Shown here: positions 9,129 to 20,782 of the stretch, one piece after another | Layout: the number at the start of each line of letters is the position of its first letter | Numbering within the stretch: position 1 is the first letter of the stretch | Origin: Flavobacterium sp. | Lineage (GTDB): Bacteria > Bacteroidota > Bacteroidia > Flavobacteriales > Flavobacteriaceae | NCBI RefSeq assembly: GCF_030146175.1 | Contig: NZ_JASLCE010000050.1 | Coordinates: 1-64,000, forward strand | Reading direction: 5' to 3' | Length of the DNA: 64,000 nucleotides | Position numbers and translations under genes: made by a program | The notes under the pieces: model-generated | Seen by the model: only the letters and a program-made list of their open reading frames with translations | Told to the model about the DNA's origin: nothing | Databases searched by the model: none

Positions 9129-10748
9129 ATGTGCGGGATAGTAGCAGTTATAGGAAAAGGAGTCGATGCGGAATTGGTACAACAATTGTCCAAAAGAATG
9201 TCGCATCGCGGTCCGGATGAAAGTGATTTGCATATCACGGAAAAAGGACATTTTTTAAGCCATGAACGTTTGTCGATCGTCGATTTACAAACCGGAAAAC
9301 AACCAATTCAGGGTACCAATTCGGCCTGGATGGTACACAATGGCGAAATATATAACCATAAAAAACTACGTGATACCGTACTAAAAAACCATACGTTTCG
9401 CACGACATCCGATTCGGAAGTAATCGTGCATTTATATGAAGAATACGGCTATGAATTTTGTGATATGCTCGACGGGATCTTTGCCTTTGTTGTGATTGAT
9501 GGCGATGATTTTATTGCAGGTAGAGATCCGTTGGGTGTAAAACCACTGTATTACGGAATTGATGGTCATGGAGCGATTTATTTTGCCTCCGAAATGAAAG
9601 CCATAGCCGACCAGTGTAAGTCGTTTGCCGCCTTTCCGCCGGGACACTATTACTCACCCAAAACAGGATTTGTAAAATACTACCAACCGCAATGGGAAGA
9701 TGCCGCAAAAGCCGTAGAACCGCTCGATTTAAAAGCAATCCGTGAAACGCTTACCGAAGCGGTACGCAAACGATTGATGAGCGATGTGCCCATTGGTGTT
9801 TTGCTATCCGGCGGATTGGATTCGTCGTTAACATCGGCTATTGCGTCCCGATTAATGACAGAAGCCGGAAGTCCGAAACTGCATTCGTTTTCGATCGGAT
9901 TGGACAGTAAGGCACCCGATGTGGTTGCGGCTCGTGCCGTAGCCGAATATCTGGGGACGGAACACCACGAAATTTACTTTTCGGTCGAGCAAGGAATAGC
10001 TATTTTGGATAAGCTGATCTGGCATCTGGAAACCTACGATGTTACTTCGATTCGCGCCAGTACGCCGATGTATTTCCTGTCGAAAGCCATCACCGAAAAA
10101 GGAATAAAAGTAGTATTGTCCGGAGAAGGAGCCGATGAGATTTTTGGAGGCTATCTGTATTTTAGAAATGCGCCATCTGTAGCCGATTTTCAAAAAGAAA
10201 CTATCGAACGCGTACAGAAATTAGCGACTGCCGATTTACTACGTGCGGATAAGTCGACAATGGCACACGGATTGGAAGCGCGGGTTCCGTTTTTGGACAA
10301 AGCCTTTTTAAACCTGGCGATTAAAATCAGACCGGAAGAAAAACAACCGGCAACCTATGGCGGTGTTGAAAAATATATCCTTAGAAAAGCATTTGATACC
10401 CCGGAAAAACCGTATCTGCCGGATAGCGTTTTATGGCGCCAAAAAGAGCAATTTTCGGACGGTGTTGGTTACAACTGGATCGATGCGTTAATCGAATATG
10501 GAACCGCACAGGTTACGGATGAACAGTTGGCCAAAGCAGCCGACGTGTTTCCGCACAATACGCCCACCACAAAAGAAGCGTATTACTACCGAACCATTTT
10601 TCATAAACATTTCCCACAAGCCAGTGCGGCCAAAACCGTACGCAAGTGGATTCCGAAATGGCAGGAAAACCAGGATCCAAGCGGAAGAGCCAATAAGGCT
10701 CACCTTAAGGCCGATACGAGTATCGCCACCCTGAAAGCGACATTATGA
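9129..10748 (+). CDS. asnB: asparagine synthetase B, glutamine-hydrolysing
   Basis: A 539-residue protein, close to the usual 550. Cys2 after the initiator Met is the glutaminase nucleophile, and RLSIVDL (48-54) and NGEIYNH (71-77) are GATase residues. The synthetase domain has the PP-loop SGGLDSS (227-233) and SGEGADEIFGGY. It makes asparagine from aspartate, glutamine and ATP in the cytosol. Both active sites look intact. The start is fixed because Cys must be residue 2. It is a single-gene unit with a terminator 30 bases downstream. Confidence 0.95.
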   Translation: MCGIVAVIGKGVDAELVQQLSKRMSHRGPDESDLHITEKGHFLSHERLSIVDLQTGKQPIQGTNSAWMVHNGEIYNHKKLRDTVLKNHTFRTTSDSEVIVHLYEEYGYEFCDMLDGIFAFVVIDGDDFIAGRDPLGVKPLYYGIDGHGAIYFASEMKAIADQCKSFAAFPPGHYYSPKTGFVKYYQPQWEDAAKAVEPLDLKAIRETLTEAVRKRLMSDVPIGVLLSGGLDSSLTSAIASRLMTEAGSPKLHSFSIGLDSKAPDVVAARAVAEYLGTEHHEIYFSVEQGIAILDKLIWHLETYDVTSIRASTPMYFLSKAITEKGIKVVLSGEGADEIFGGYLYFRNAPSVADFQKETIERVQKLATADLLRADKSTMAHGLEARVPFLDKAFLNLAIKIRPEEKQPATYGGVEKYILRKAFDTPEKPYLPDSVLWRQKEQFSDGVGYNWIDALIEYGTAQVTDEQLAKAADVFPHNTPTTKEAYYYRTIFHKHFPQASAAKTVRKWIPKWQENQDPSGRANKAHLKADTSIATLKATL

Positions 10749-10779
10749 TCTTTCATATGTGATTAGTTTGTTTGTTTGA

Positions 10780-10812
10780 AAAGCACCGGGAATTTACCGG
10801 TGCTTTTTTTGT
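10780..10812 (+). terminator. terminator after asnB
   Basis: AAAGCACCGG (10780-10789) and CCGGTGCTTT (10797-10806) form a 10-bp stem followed by Ts. Confidence 0.85.
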
Positions 10813-10931
10813 TTTTTTATAGGGAATGAGAAATGTTAAAAAGTAAGAAAATTACGAACTAATTAAAAGATTTTGTTGATAACTTACGCCTATTACGGGT
10901 TATTTTTAGTGTATTATCCTTTGTGTTTTCA

Positions 10932-10939
10932 TATATTTG
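10932..10939 (+). promoter_or_regulatory. -7 promoter element for gyrB
   Basis: TATATTTG, a perfect TAnnTTTG, lies 39 bases before the gyrB ATG. No good TTG is present at the expected distance. Confidence 0.5.
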
Positions 10940-10975
10940 CCTGTTAGACGAAAAAATACATTTTTTAGAATATAA

Positions 10976-12919
<1,944 letters not shown>

Positions 12920-12930
12920 ATTACAAATAG

Positions 12931-12964
12931 AAAAAGGATGTCAGAAAACGGCATCCTTTTTTAT
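12931..12964 (+). terminator. terminator after gyrB
   Basis: AAAAAGGATG (12931-12940) pairs with CATCCTTTTT (12952-12961), within a T tract. Confidence 0.8.
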
Positions 12965-13082
12965 TTGACGGAAGTTTAAAAAAGTGTGATTTTTTTTAAC
13001 CGTGTATTTTGCGTACATAAAATTTGTATATTGGGTAACTCAATAAATCAAAAATTAATTTAATACTTATTTTACGAATATT

Positions 13083-14018
13083 ATGAAAGTAACAATAGTT
13101 GGCGCAGGAAATGTAGGAGCAACTTGTGCAGATGTTATCTCTTATAGAGGAATTGCAAGCGAAGTGGTATTGTTGGATATCAAAGAAGGATTTGCAGAAG
13201 GTAAGGCGATGGACATTATGCAGTGCGCAACAACAACAGGATTTAATACAAGAGTTTCAGGAAGTACGAACGATTATTCCAAAACAGCCGGAAGCGATGT
13301 GGTGGTGATCACCTCGGGTATTCCGAGAAAACCGGGCATGACCCGTGAGGAATTAATCGGAATCAATGCCGGAATTGTAAAATCGGTAGCGGAAAACGTA
13401 TTAAAATATTCTCCGGATACCATTATAGTAGTAGTGTCGAATCCTATGGACACAATGACGTACTTAACCTTAAAAGCAACCGGATTGCCGAAAAACAGAA
13501 TTATCGGTATGGGTGGTGCTTTGGATAGTTCCCGTTTTAAATATTATTTGTCAAAAGCATTGGATAAACCGTCTAACGATGTTCAGGGGATGGTAATTGG
13601 AGGGCATGGTGATACCACTATGATTCCGTTAACGCGATTGGCATCTTATAACGGAAGCCCGGTTTCAAACTTTTTAGCGCAGGACGTACTGGATAAAGTA
13701 GCGGCCGATACGATGGTTGGAGGAGCGACATTAACCGGATTGTTGGGAACATCGGCCTGGTATGCACCGGGAGCATCCGTTGCTTTCCTTGTAGATAGTA
13801 TTTTAAACGACCAAAAACGTATGATTCCATGTTCGGTTTATTTGGAAGGCGAATACGGTCAAAATGATATTTGTATCGGTGTACCATGTATTATCGGTAA
13901 AAACGGAATTGAAGAAATTGTAGATATCGCCTTAAACGATGCCGAAAAAGCCCTTTTTGCGAAGAGTGCCGATGCGGTTAGAGCTATGAATGGCGATCTT
14001 AAATCTGTTTTGGCATAG
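13083..14018 (+). CDS. mdh: malate dehydrogenase, LDH-like type
   Basis: A 311-residue NAD-dependent enzyme. The Rossmann loop is GAGNVGAT (7-14) and NAD-binding Asp32 follows strand 2. Arg82 and Arg88 in the substrate loop IPRKPGMTREE, Asp148/Arg151 and catalytic His175 in GGHGDTT are all present. An Arg in the substrate-recognition position favours malate over lactate. It catalyses the malate/oxaloacetate step of the TCA cycle. Length is normal. It stands alone between two terminators. No clean TAnnTTTG element was found in the 160 bases upstream. Confidence 0.93.
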   Translation: MKVTIVGAGNVGATCADVISYRGIASEVVLLDIKEGFAEGKAMDIMQCATTTGFNTRVSGSTNDYSKTAGSDVVVITSGIPRKPGMTREELIGINAGIVKSVAENVLKYSPDTIIVVVSNPMDTMTYLTLKATGLPKNRIIGMGGALDSSRFKYYLSKALDKPSNDVQGMVIGGHGDTTMIPLTRLASYNGSPVSNFLAQDVLDKVAADTMVGGATLTGLLGTSAWYAPGASVAFLVDSILNDQKRMIPCSVYLEGEYGQNDICIGVPCIIGKNGIEEIVDIALNDAEKALFAKSADAVRAMNGDLKSVLA

Positions 14019-14038
14019 TCATTACGGAAGAAATAAAG

Positions 14039-14068
14039 AAAGGCTGCGTAGGGCAGTCTTTTTTTTTG
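14039..14068 (+). terminator. terminator after mdh
   Basis: AAAGGCTGC (14039-14047) pairs with GCAGTCTTT (14053-14061) with one G-U pair, followed by Ts. Confidence 0.8.
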
Positions 14069-14086
14069 ATAATATTGGCAAATTAA

Positions 14087-14117
14087 TTGGTTAATCTTTT
14101 GGTAAATTATATATTTG
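14087..14117 (+). promoter_or_regulatory. promoter of secDF
   Basis: TTG at 14087-14089, a 20-base spacer and TATATTTG at 14110-14117 match the Flavobacterium promoter TTG-N17-23-TAnnTTTG. It lies 40 bases before the start codon. Confidence 0.7.
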
Positions 14118-14157
14118 CTCGTTTTTGAAAAAAATGAATAATTAATATTTAGTAATA

Positions 14158-17115
14158 ATGCAGAATAAAGGACTCATTAAATTTTTTGCAATACTTTTTG
14201 CACTGGTAAGTATTTACCAGCTATCCTTCACATTTGTTACCAATAATATCGAGAAAAAGGCGAAAACCTTTGCGAACGGAGACTCTAAAAAAGAGTTGTT
14301 CTATCTGGACTCTATTGGTAAAGAAAAAGTTTTTTTAGGTCATACTTTTAACGAAGTACGCGCTAAACAAATTAATAAAGGTCTTGACTTAGAAGGAGGA
14401 ATCAACGTGATTCTTCAGATTTCGGTTAAAGACGTGTTGAAAGGACTAGCGAATAATTCTAAAAATCCAGTTTTCAATAAAGCGCTTGCAGAAGCAACCA
14501 AAAACAGAGAAGGTAACCAAAGTTATTTGGACGCTTTCTTTATCGCTTTTGACAAAGAATCAAACGGAACAACGAAATTGGCATCACCTGAAATCTATGG
14601 AAACAGAAATTTAAGTGATGTAATCAAATTCGATATGTCCGATGCACAAGTGAAAGCTGTGCTACGAAAAAAAGTGGAAGAGTCTGTAGAAAGTGCTTTC
14701 CGTGTATTAAGAGAGCGTATCGACAAATTCGGGGTTACACAACCAAACATCCAGAAATTAGGAGAATCAGGAAGAATCTTAGTTGAGCTTCCAGGTGCTA
14801 AGGATGTAGACCGTATTACAAAATTATTACAAAGTACAGCGCAGTTAGAATTCTGGGAAACGTATAAAACAGACGAAATCGGAAACTTCCTTTTGGCGGC
14901 TAACGAGACGTTAAAGAAAACAGAAAAAGCAACAGTTGAGACAAAAGAAGCTGCTAAAAAGACAGATATTGACTCATTGTTAACGAACAAAGCAACCGAT
15001 TCGGCTGCAGCAAAAAAAGGAAACAATCCGTTATTGGATTTAGTAGTAGGTGGCGGACAACAAGGAAGTCCGGTATTGGCTTATTTTAATCCAAAAGATA
15101 CTGCAAAAGTTAATTCGTATTTAAAAAGAGACGATATCCGTTCTTTATTACCGGCAGAACAGCGTTATGTACGTTTTGCATGGGGTAAATTAAATCCGAA
15201 AGCACCAAACGTAGTTGAATTATATGCGTTAAAAGCAAATAGAGAAGGCATTCCGCCAATGAGTGGAGGGGTGATTACCGATGCAAGAGAATCATTTGAC
15301 CAAATGGGACGTCCGTCTGTAACCATGCAGATGAACGCAACAGGAGCGAAGAAATGGGAAGAGTTAACCGGGAAAGCGTATACGCAACAAAGTAACATCG
15401 CTATCGTATTGGATAACATCGTATATTCTGCACCGGGAGTATCTTCAGGACCAATTGCAGGAGGACGTTCTGAAATTTCAGGAGTGTTCGACGTAGCGGA
15501 AACAAAAGACTTAGCGAACATCTTAAGAGCAGGTAAATTACCGGCATCGGCAGAAATCGTACAATCAGAAGTTGTAGGTCCGTCATTAGGACAACAAGCT
15601 ATCGATAACGGTATTACATCATCATTAGTAGGTTTATTATTAGTATCCCTATGGATGGTATTCTATTATGGTAAAGCAGGTTGGTATGCCAACATCGCTT
15701 TAGCAGTGAACTTATTATTCCTTTTCGGAATCTTAGCAAGCTTAGGTGCGGTATTAACCTTACCGGGTATCGCGGGTATCGTATTAACTATGGGTACTGC
15801 GGTGGATGCGAACATCATTATCTATGAAAGAGCAAAAGAAGAATTGCGATTAGGGAAGTCGTTAGACGAAGCAGTACGTTTCTCATTTACATGGAGAGGT
15901 GCAATGTCGTCGATTACCGATGCCAACGTAACACACGTATTAACCGGTTTGGTACTATTGATCTTCGGAACAGGACCAATCAAAGGTTTCGCAACAACAT
16001 TATTGATCGGTATCTTTACTTCATTGTTTACATCAATTTTCATTACCAGAATGTTATTAGACTGGGGTGTAAGCAGAGGAGCTAAATTACAATTCTCAAC
16101 ATCTGTTACGAAAAACTGGTTTACAAACTTCCATTTCGATTTCTTGAAAATTAAAAAATGGACGTATTTATTCTCCGGATTAGTAGTAGTAGTGAGCTGT
16201 ATCTCTTTTGCAATTAACGGATTGGACGAAGGTGTGGATTTCGTTGGAGGTAGAACCTTCCAGGTGAAATTCGAAAAAGCTATCGAGCCATCTGAAATTG
16301 CTGACGCTTTATCAAAAGAAGACGTATTCGGAAGTGCTGAAGCAAAAGTATTTGGTGATGCAAATCAGTTAAAAATTACAACGAAATACAAAGTTCAGGA
16401 GACAAGTTCTGAAGTAGATAAAGAAGTAAACGAGAAGTTATATAATGCTTTAAAACATTATTACTCTAATGATATTTCGTATGACAAGTTTGTAAATACA
16501 TTCGACGGTAAGAAAATCGGGGTATTACAGGCTTCAAAAGTAAGTGCAGCGGTATCAGACGATATCAAAACCAACTCCTATTGGGCGGTATTGGGATCTA
16601 TGGCAATTGTATTCGTGTACTTAATGATCTCATTCCGTAAATGGCAGTATTCATTAGGAGCGATTGCAGCGGTAGCACACGACGTTATCTTCGTATTGGG
16701 TATTTACTCATTATGTTACAAATTCATGCCATTCCACATGGAAATGGACCAGCACTTTATCGCAGCGATCCTAACGGTTATCGGTTACTCGATGAATGAT
16801 ACCGTAATTGTATTCGACAGGGTACGTGAATACCTTGCCGGTAATACAAAAGGACACTTTAACGATATCGTAAACAAATCGATTAATACAACCTTATCAA
16901 GAACAATCAATACATCGTTAACTTTACTATTGGTATTGTTAATCATGTTTATCTTCGGTGGTGAGTCAATCCGTGGATTTATCTTCGCGATGTTGGTTGG
17001 TATTACAGTGGGAACTTACTCTTCTTTATTTATCGCTACACCGGTTCTTTGTGATACGGTTACAAGAAAAGAAAGAGAAGAAATTGAAGTGCGTCACAAC
17101 AAGACAGAAGAATAA
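14158..17115 (+). CDS. secDF: fused protein translocase subunit SecDF
   Basis: A 985-residue fusion of SecD (about 1-650) and SecF (about 665-985), the usual form in Bacteroidota. One membrane helix (5-25) comes before a large periplasmic P1 region containing LDLEGGINVIL and RIDKFGVTQPNIQ. The SecD membrane block has GTAVDANIIIYERAKEE. The SecF half restarts with a helix, has EGVDFVGGRTFQV, and its block carries SMNDTVIVFDRVRE. Both Asp-containing proton-pathway motifs are present. It uses proton motive force to complete Sec-dependent export at the inner membrane. It is monocistronic. Confidence 0.95.
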   Translation: MQNKGLIKFFAILFALVSIYQLSFTFVTNNIEKKAKTFANGDSKKELFYLDSIGKEKVFLGHTFNEVRAKQINKGLDLEGGINVILQISVKDVLKGLANNSKNPVFNKALAEATKNREGNQSYLDAFFIAFDKESNGTTKLASPEIYGNRNLSDVIKFDMSDAQVKAVLRKKVEESVESAFRVLRERIDKFGVTQPNIQKLGESGRILVELPGAKDVDRITKLLQSTAQLEFWETYKTDEIGNFLLAANETLKKTEKATVETKEAAKKTDIDSLLTNKATDSAAAKKGNNPLLDLVVGGGQQGSPVLAYFNPKDTAKVNSYLKRDDIRSLLPAEQRYVRFAWGKLNPKAPNVVELYALKANREGIPPMSGGVITDARESFDQMGRPSVTMQMNATGAKKWEELTGKAYTQQSNIAIVLDNIVYSAPGVSSGPIAGGRSEISGVFDVAETKDLANILRAGKLPASAEIVQSEVVGPSLGQQAIDNGITSSLVGLLLVSLWMVFYYGKAGWYANIALAVNLLFLFGILASLGAVLTLPGIAGIVLTMGTAVDANIIIYERAKEELRLGKSLDEAVRFSFTWRGAMSSITDANVTHVLTGLVLLIFGTGPIKGFATTLLIGIFTSLFTSIFITRMLLDWGVSRGAKLQFSTSVTKNWFTNFHFDFLKIKKWTYLFSGLVVVVSCISFAINGLDEGVDFVGGRTFQVKFEKAIEPSEIADALSKEDVFGSAEAKVFGDANQLKITTKYKVQETSSEVDKEVNEKLYNALKHYYSNDISYDKFVNTFDGKKIGVLQASKVSAAVSDDIKTNSYWAVLGSMAIVFVYLMISFRKWQYSLGAIAAVAHDVIFVLGIYSLCYKFMPFHMEMDQHFIAAILTVIGYSMNDTVIVFDRVREYLAGNTKGHFNDIVNKSINTTLSRTINTSLTLLLVLLIMFIFGGESIRGFIFAMLVGITVGTYSSLFIATPVLCDTVTRKEREEIEVRHNKTEE

Positions 17116-17133
17116 CATTTTTTCAAAATACAG

Positions 17134-17163
17134 AAAAGGTCCGCTAGTAGCGGACCTTTTTTT
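17134..17163 (+). terminator. terminator after secDF
   Basis: A 12-bp perfect stem: AAAAGGTCCGCT (17134-17145) with AGCGGACCTTTT (17149-17160), followed by Ts. Confidence 0.88.
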
Positions 17164-17229
17164 ATGCGGTAATTTTTTTATATTTAAAATACGCTTTCCG
17201 CCGAAATTTCGTTATTTATGGTATGGTAG

Positions 17230-17261
17230 TTGCTATTTTAAAAAGCAAATACTTATATTTA
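17230..17261 (+). promoter_or_regulatory. probable promoter of exbB-exbD
   Basis: TTG at 17230-17232, a 21-base spacer and TATATTTA at 17254-17261, one mismatch from TAnnTTTG. It lies 27 bases before exbB. Confidence 0.45.
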
Positions 17262-17288
17262 ACCCCTATAAAAACGAATTTGTAAAAC

Positions 17289-17996
17289 ATGATTTTTAAT
17301 TTTTTGTTGCAAGCGAACCCGGTTCCGGCAGAACCAGTTGTAAATGAACCAGTAGTGGCCAATACAGCGATCGAATCCGTTAATTTTTTTCAGTTGATCA
17401 TGAAAGGTGGGGTTATGGTAATCCCAATCTTTATCCTGTTTTTCCTTACGGTTTATATCATTGTGGAACGGTACCTGTATATCAAAAAACAAACAAAATT
17501 GGATAACTCGTTGATCAACGAATTAAAATACCAGTTAAATTCCGGAAATATCCAGTCGGCGGCAATGATTTGCGACAAATCAAATACAGCTTATGGAACG
17601 GTATTGCGCAATGGGGTAAACACTATTGGCCGACCAATTAACGAGATTGACCTGGCTTTGGAAAAAAGCGCCAATATCGAAATGGGATTAATGGAAAAGA
17701 AATTGGGGTATTTGGGAATCGTTGCCGGTATTGCGCCAATCTTAGGATTTATCGGAACCATTTCCGGGGTAATCAAGATTTTCTATACGATTTCGATCAC
17801 CGAAAATATCAGTATCGGAAATATATCCGGTGGTTTATATGAAAAAATGATCAGTAGTGGTTTGGGGTTAATTGTAGGGGTAATTGCCTATGCAGCCTAT
17901 CACTTTTTTAATATGATGATTGATCATTTTGCACTAAATATGCAGCGTCAGGGATTAGAATTTATCAATGTTATTCAACAGCCAAATACGAAATAA
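17289..17996 (+). CDS. exbB: MotA/TolQ/ExbB proton channel family protein
   Basis: A 235-residue inner-membrane protein. A helix at about 38-62 is followed by a cytoplasmic domain. Helices at about 140-165 (LGIVAGIAPILGFIGTISGVI) and about 180-205 (SSGLGLIVGVIAYAAYHFF) form the proton-channel module. It should form a pentamer around an ExbD dimer and energise a partner at the outer membrane. exbD follows after 5 bases. No tonB or second exbD is nearby, so whether it serves TonB, a Tol-type or a gliding-type function is open. Confidence 0.85.
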   Translation: MIFNFLLQANPVPAEPVVNEPVVANTAIESVNFFQLIMKGGVMVIPIFILFFLTVYIIVERYLYIKKQTKLDNSLINELKYQLNSGNIQSAAMICDKSNTAYGTVLRNGVNTIGRPINEIDLALEKSANIEMGLMEKKLGYLGIVAGIAPILGFIGTISGVIKIFYTISITENISIGNISGGLYEKMISSGLGLIVGVIAYAAYHFFNMMIDHFALNMQRQGLEFINVIQQPNTK

Positions 17997-18001
17997 GCAC
18001 A

Positions 18002-18397
18002 ATGAGAATCAAAAGAAATAGACGTTTTCACGCCGAAGTAGCAACCTCTGCTTTGAGTGATATTATGTTCTTTTTATTGTTGTTTTTCCTGATTATTTCC
18101 ACGTTGGCGAATCCGAATGTGATCAATCTGATGTTGCCAAAGGCCGAGGCTAAGGAAACCACCAACAAGCAATTTATCAGCCTTTCCGTTACGGAAGATA
18201 AACACTATTTTGTTGACAAACAGGAAGTGCCTTTTGACGAACTGGAAACCAAATTGCTGGAAAAACTGGGTACACAAAAAGAACAAACCATAGTAGTGCG
18301 AATCCCGTATAACCTTCAGGTACAGGATTTGGTCGATCTATTGCAGATTGGTGTTCGAAATAAACTGAAATTTGTAATCGCAACCGCGAAGAGTTAA
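18002..18397 (+). CDS. exbD: biopolymer transporter ExbD
   Basis: A 131-residue protein with one N-terminal membrane helix (about 18-38). Asp20 in LSDIMFFLLLFF is the conserved proton-carrying residue of ExbD/TolR. The periplasmic domain (about 45-131) has FISLSVTEDKHYFVDKQEV and ends in FVIATAKS. It lies 5 bases after exbB and is followed by a terminator, so the operon has exactly two genes. Confidence 0.88.
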   Translation: MRIKRNRRFHAEVATSALSDIMFFLLLFFLIISTLANPNVINLMLPKAEAKETTNKQFISLSVTEDKHYFVDKQEVPFDELETKLLEKLGTQKEQTIVVRIPYNLQVQDLVDLLQIGVRNKLKFVIATAKS

Positions 18398-18411
18398 TAT
18401 AAAAAGTAAAG

Positions 18412-18435
18412 AAAGTGGCGAGAGTCACTTTTTTT
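18412..18435 (+). terminator. terminator after exbD
   Basis: A short stem AAAGTG / CACTTT (18412-18417 and 18426-18431) with a T tract. Confidence 0.6.
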
Positions 18436-18458
18436 ATGCCTTTACCGATCAATACTTT

Positions 18459-19145
18459 ATGAAGCAATTTGTGTTATGGATGCTGCTTTTGGGAGGTGTA
18501 TCAGGACCTAAAGCAGATTTTAAAATAGTTTTTGAAGAAGCGTTTACCAATGCCCGTTTAAAGCAATGGAATCAGGTTAATGGCAATTGGGAAGTCGATA
18601 GCAAAGAAAAGCTTGTAAAAGGCAGTAAAAATAGTGATTGGGCGATTCTGACAGCAAAGAAAGAAATGCCGGATAATTATGTATTGACCTTTTCGACTCT
18701 GGTTGAACCATCGGCTTATTTGTTTGAAGTGATGCTAAATCTGCAAAAAGAAAAATACCTCGGAATTTTATACAACCAGTTGGAAGGAAGAGTAGCAATA
18801 GAAGATCGTTCGTTTTTTGTCAATCCGGAAAAGGAGCGTGGTTATATCCGAACAACCGGACATATCGGAAAATTGCCAAAAGTAAAAATCCCGATGTCGA
18901 AACAATGGTTGGACTGGAAGATTCAGAAAACCGGGACTACTTATTTTGTCTGGATCAATAACGAAGAGATTCTAAAATTTACGGAACCAGCCGAAATGAT
19001 CAAAAGCAACGGGAAGTTTGGTTTTGCCATAAATGGTTCGGCACAGCTAAAAAATGTCATTCTGTATAAGCAAAAGAAAGTGAAAGTACCGGAAGGATTC
19101 ACCGGGAAGCCTTATGAACAGCCGTTTTTCCTGTTTTCAGAATAA
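18459..19145 (+). CDS. secreted concanavalin-like (DUF1080-type) protein
   Basis: A 228-residue protein with a signal peptide of about 17-20 residues. The body alternates strands, with WNQVNGNWEVDSKEKLVKG near 33-51, WLDWKIQKTGTTYFVWINN near 149-167 and KFGFAINGSAQLKNVILYK near 187-205. This is the layout of DUF1080/LamG-like sandwich domains, which bind or cleave sugars (3-keto-glycoside hydrolases belong here). I see no certain catalytic set. It stands alone, facing the 19.2 kb gene across a shared terminator. Confidence 0.55.
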   Translation: MKQFVLWMLLLGGVSGPKADFKIVFEEAFTNARLKQWNQVNGNWEVDSKEKLVKGSKNSDWAILTAKKEMPDNYVLTFSTLVEPSAYLFEVMLNLQKEKYLGILYNQLEGRVAIEDRSFFVNPEKERGYIRTTGHIGKLPKVKIPMSKQWLDWKIQKTGTTYFVWINNEEILKFTEPAEMIKSNGKFGFAINGSAQLKNVILYKQKKVKVPEGFTGKPYEQPFFLFSE

Positions 19146-19178
19146 AAAAAGCCCGTTGTAGTACAACGGGCTTTTTTA
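19146..19178. terminator. bidirectional terminator between convergent genes
   Basis: Arms GCCCGTTGTA and TACAACGGGC (19151-19160, 19162-19171) are flanked by A and T tracts, so it can stop both the plus gene ending at 19145 and the minus gene ending at 19195. Confidence 0.88.
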
Positions 19179-19194
19179 ATGGGGATGTTAATTT

Positions 19195-20640
19195 TTATTT
19201 GCAATCATTATATTCGTTAACAATATTAATGAGATTTTCTGAGTTTTTCAAATCAAACGCTCCTTTTTTTATCTCAGATGCTAAATTTTTACATCCGGAT
19301 AGGTATTCTGCCAGTTGAATCGACAGTTTGTCGTTGTTTCTTTTGTCGACCATCTGTCCTTCCGATTTCGATTTTAATTTGATCACAAAGCGATCGTCTT
19401 CTACCGGATCAACCAAAACCGAATTGTCTTTGCTGGTATAGATAACCCGATAAAAATAGGCATTGTTAAAGCCCAGCGACATCGCATTGGATAGTTTTTT
19501 CATCGCATCGCCTTTTACTTTCATACCCTCGAAAGCCGTTTCGGTTCCGTCGCTGTTTTTAACGTAGAATTTGATATTGTCTTTTGCCTGTAACGTTATC
19601 GTGCGTTCTCTTCCTTTTTCGTTTTTGTATTTGATCGAAACATTTTTACCGTAATTATCGATCGCGTCCACAACCTGAGTATCTCCGGTCTGATTAATAT
19701 CCAGTTTCTCAAATTGCGCCGTGATAATTCCGTCATAACGCACGCCTTTTTCGTCAAAGGCATATCCGTTTACATTATAAATATTACGGCTGCGTTCTTT
19801 GGCTAATTTGATCTTTTCTTTTAATAAATTCTGGTTATAACTTTTAGCCTGGCGTCCCAGCGTAATATCGCGGTAAACCAGTTCGCCGACTAACTCTTTT
19901 ACAAACGAACTGTTATCCGGTCCGGCAAAACGTTTTTCGGCATTGTAGCTAAACTTACTGTCGTTAAACAGCGTTACTTCCACCTCGTTATTCATATTGC
20001 CCGTAGCGCGTGCTGTAGCGACCTGAATATTGTCCAGATCGTAAATGCTAACGGTGTTATTATTGCCAAAAGCAGTATAATTGGACGACATGGCCTTTCC
20101 TACGATATTCGTTCCGGCCGTTCCGCCAAACATAATCGTTCCGTCCATTTTGACAAAAGGACGGTAGCGGGCTATTTTTTCTTCCTTGTCTTTTTTGGAA
20201 GCGACAACCTCCATTTTGGTTTTTAAGGTTTTGTCGCCAATACTTTCCCGTTCGGTATTGAAAAAGGTTTCGATTTTAGCGGCATTAAATCCGTTTTTAT
20301 CAAACAATCCGTATTTGGCAGATATAAGATGTAGCATAATCCGCGTTGGACTTAATGAGTTGATCAATACTTCATACGGGATTTCCGTTTTTTTGGCTTC
20401 GTCGGCCGAGGTTAGTAATAACCATTGATTCAATATGGTTTTACCTTCGGACATGCCTTTGTATTCTACGGTAAACTGTTTGTTTCCGGACAGGTCAAAT
20501 AGTTGATATTGATCGCGAACCGGTTCTTTAAAGATCGCTACTTCTTTTTCGTCTATCAATACCCGATCTTTTTTGGTTGTGATCTTTTGGGAGAATGAAA
20601 GAAATGGAAGTAATAGGAGAATAAGTGTAATTTTTTTCAT
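19195..20640 (-). CDS. secreted protein of unknown function
   Basis: A 481-residue protein with a signal peptide (1-18, ending SFSQ). No domain is recognised. The body is strand-rich with many Lys and Asn and several short repeats of the type V-Y-R-D and G-R-E-R. Two cysteines near the C-terminus (GCKN and NDCK) may form a disulfide. It has no lipobox and no T9SS tail, so it is probably periplasmic or outer-membrane associated. It is monocistronic: 140 bases without genes separate it from the tpiA terminator. Confidence 0.7.
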   Translation of the reverse strand: MKKITLILLLLPFLSFSQKITTKKDRVLIDEKEVAIFKEPVRDQYQLFDLSGNKQFTVEYKGMSEGKTILNQWLLLTSADEAKKTEIPYEVLINSLSPTRIMLHLISAKYGLFDKNGFNAAKIETFFNTERESIGDKTLKTKMEVVASKKDKEEKIARYRPFVKMDGTIMFGGTAGTNIVGKAMSSNYTAFGNNNTVSIYDLDNIQVATARATGNMNNEVEVTLFNDSKFSYNAEKRFAGPDNSSFVKELVGELVYRDITLGRQAKSYNQNLLKEKIKLAKERSRNIYNVNGYAFDEKGVRYDGIITAQFEKLDINQTGDTQVVDAIDNYGKNVSIKYKNEKGRERTITLQAKDNIKFYVKNSDGTETAFEGMKVKGDAMKKLSNAMSLGFNNAYFYRVIYTSKDNSVLVDPVEDDRFVIKLKSKSEGQMVDKRNNDKLSIQLAEYLSGCKNLASEIKKGAFDLKNSENLINIVNEYNDCK

Positions 20641-20723
20641 GCAAATTTTTAATTATATGTTATTTTGTTGGTTGGTCGTTAAATATACTATAAATAATGT
20701 AATATATTGTGTTTTGCATGTTA

Positions 20724-20762
20724 TGATAAAAAAAAGAGCCTGTTATACATAACAGGCTCTTT
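20724..20762 (-). terminator. terminator after tpiA
   Basis: AAAGAGCCTGTTAT (20733-20746) pairs with ATAACAGGCTCTTT (20749-20762). On the minus strand it is followed by a T tract. Confidence 0.88.
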
Positions 20763-20782
20763 ATATAAAAGATAAAATACGT

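Noticed and set aside
12965..13082. Promoter of mdh (TATTTTG and AAATTTG sequences)
   Set aside because: None fits TAnnTTTG exactly with an acceptable TTG, so no element is listed.
17289..18397. Complete TonB energising locus
   Set aside because: Only exbB and one exbD are present. No tonB or tolB/pal gene is nearby, so the partner cannot be named.
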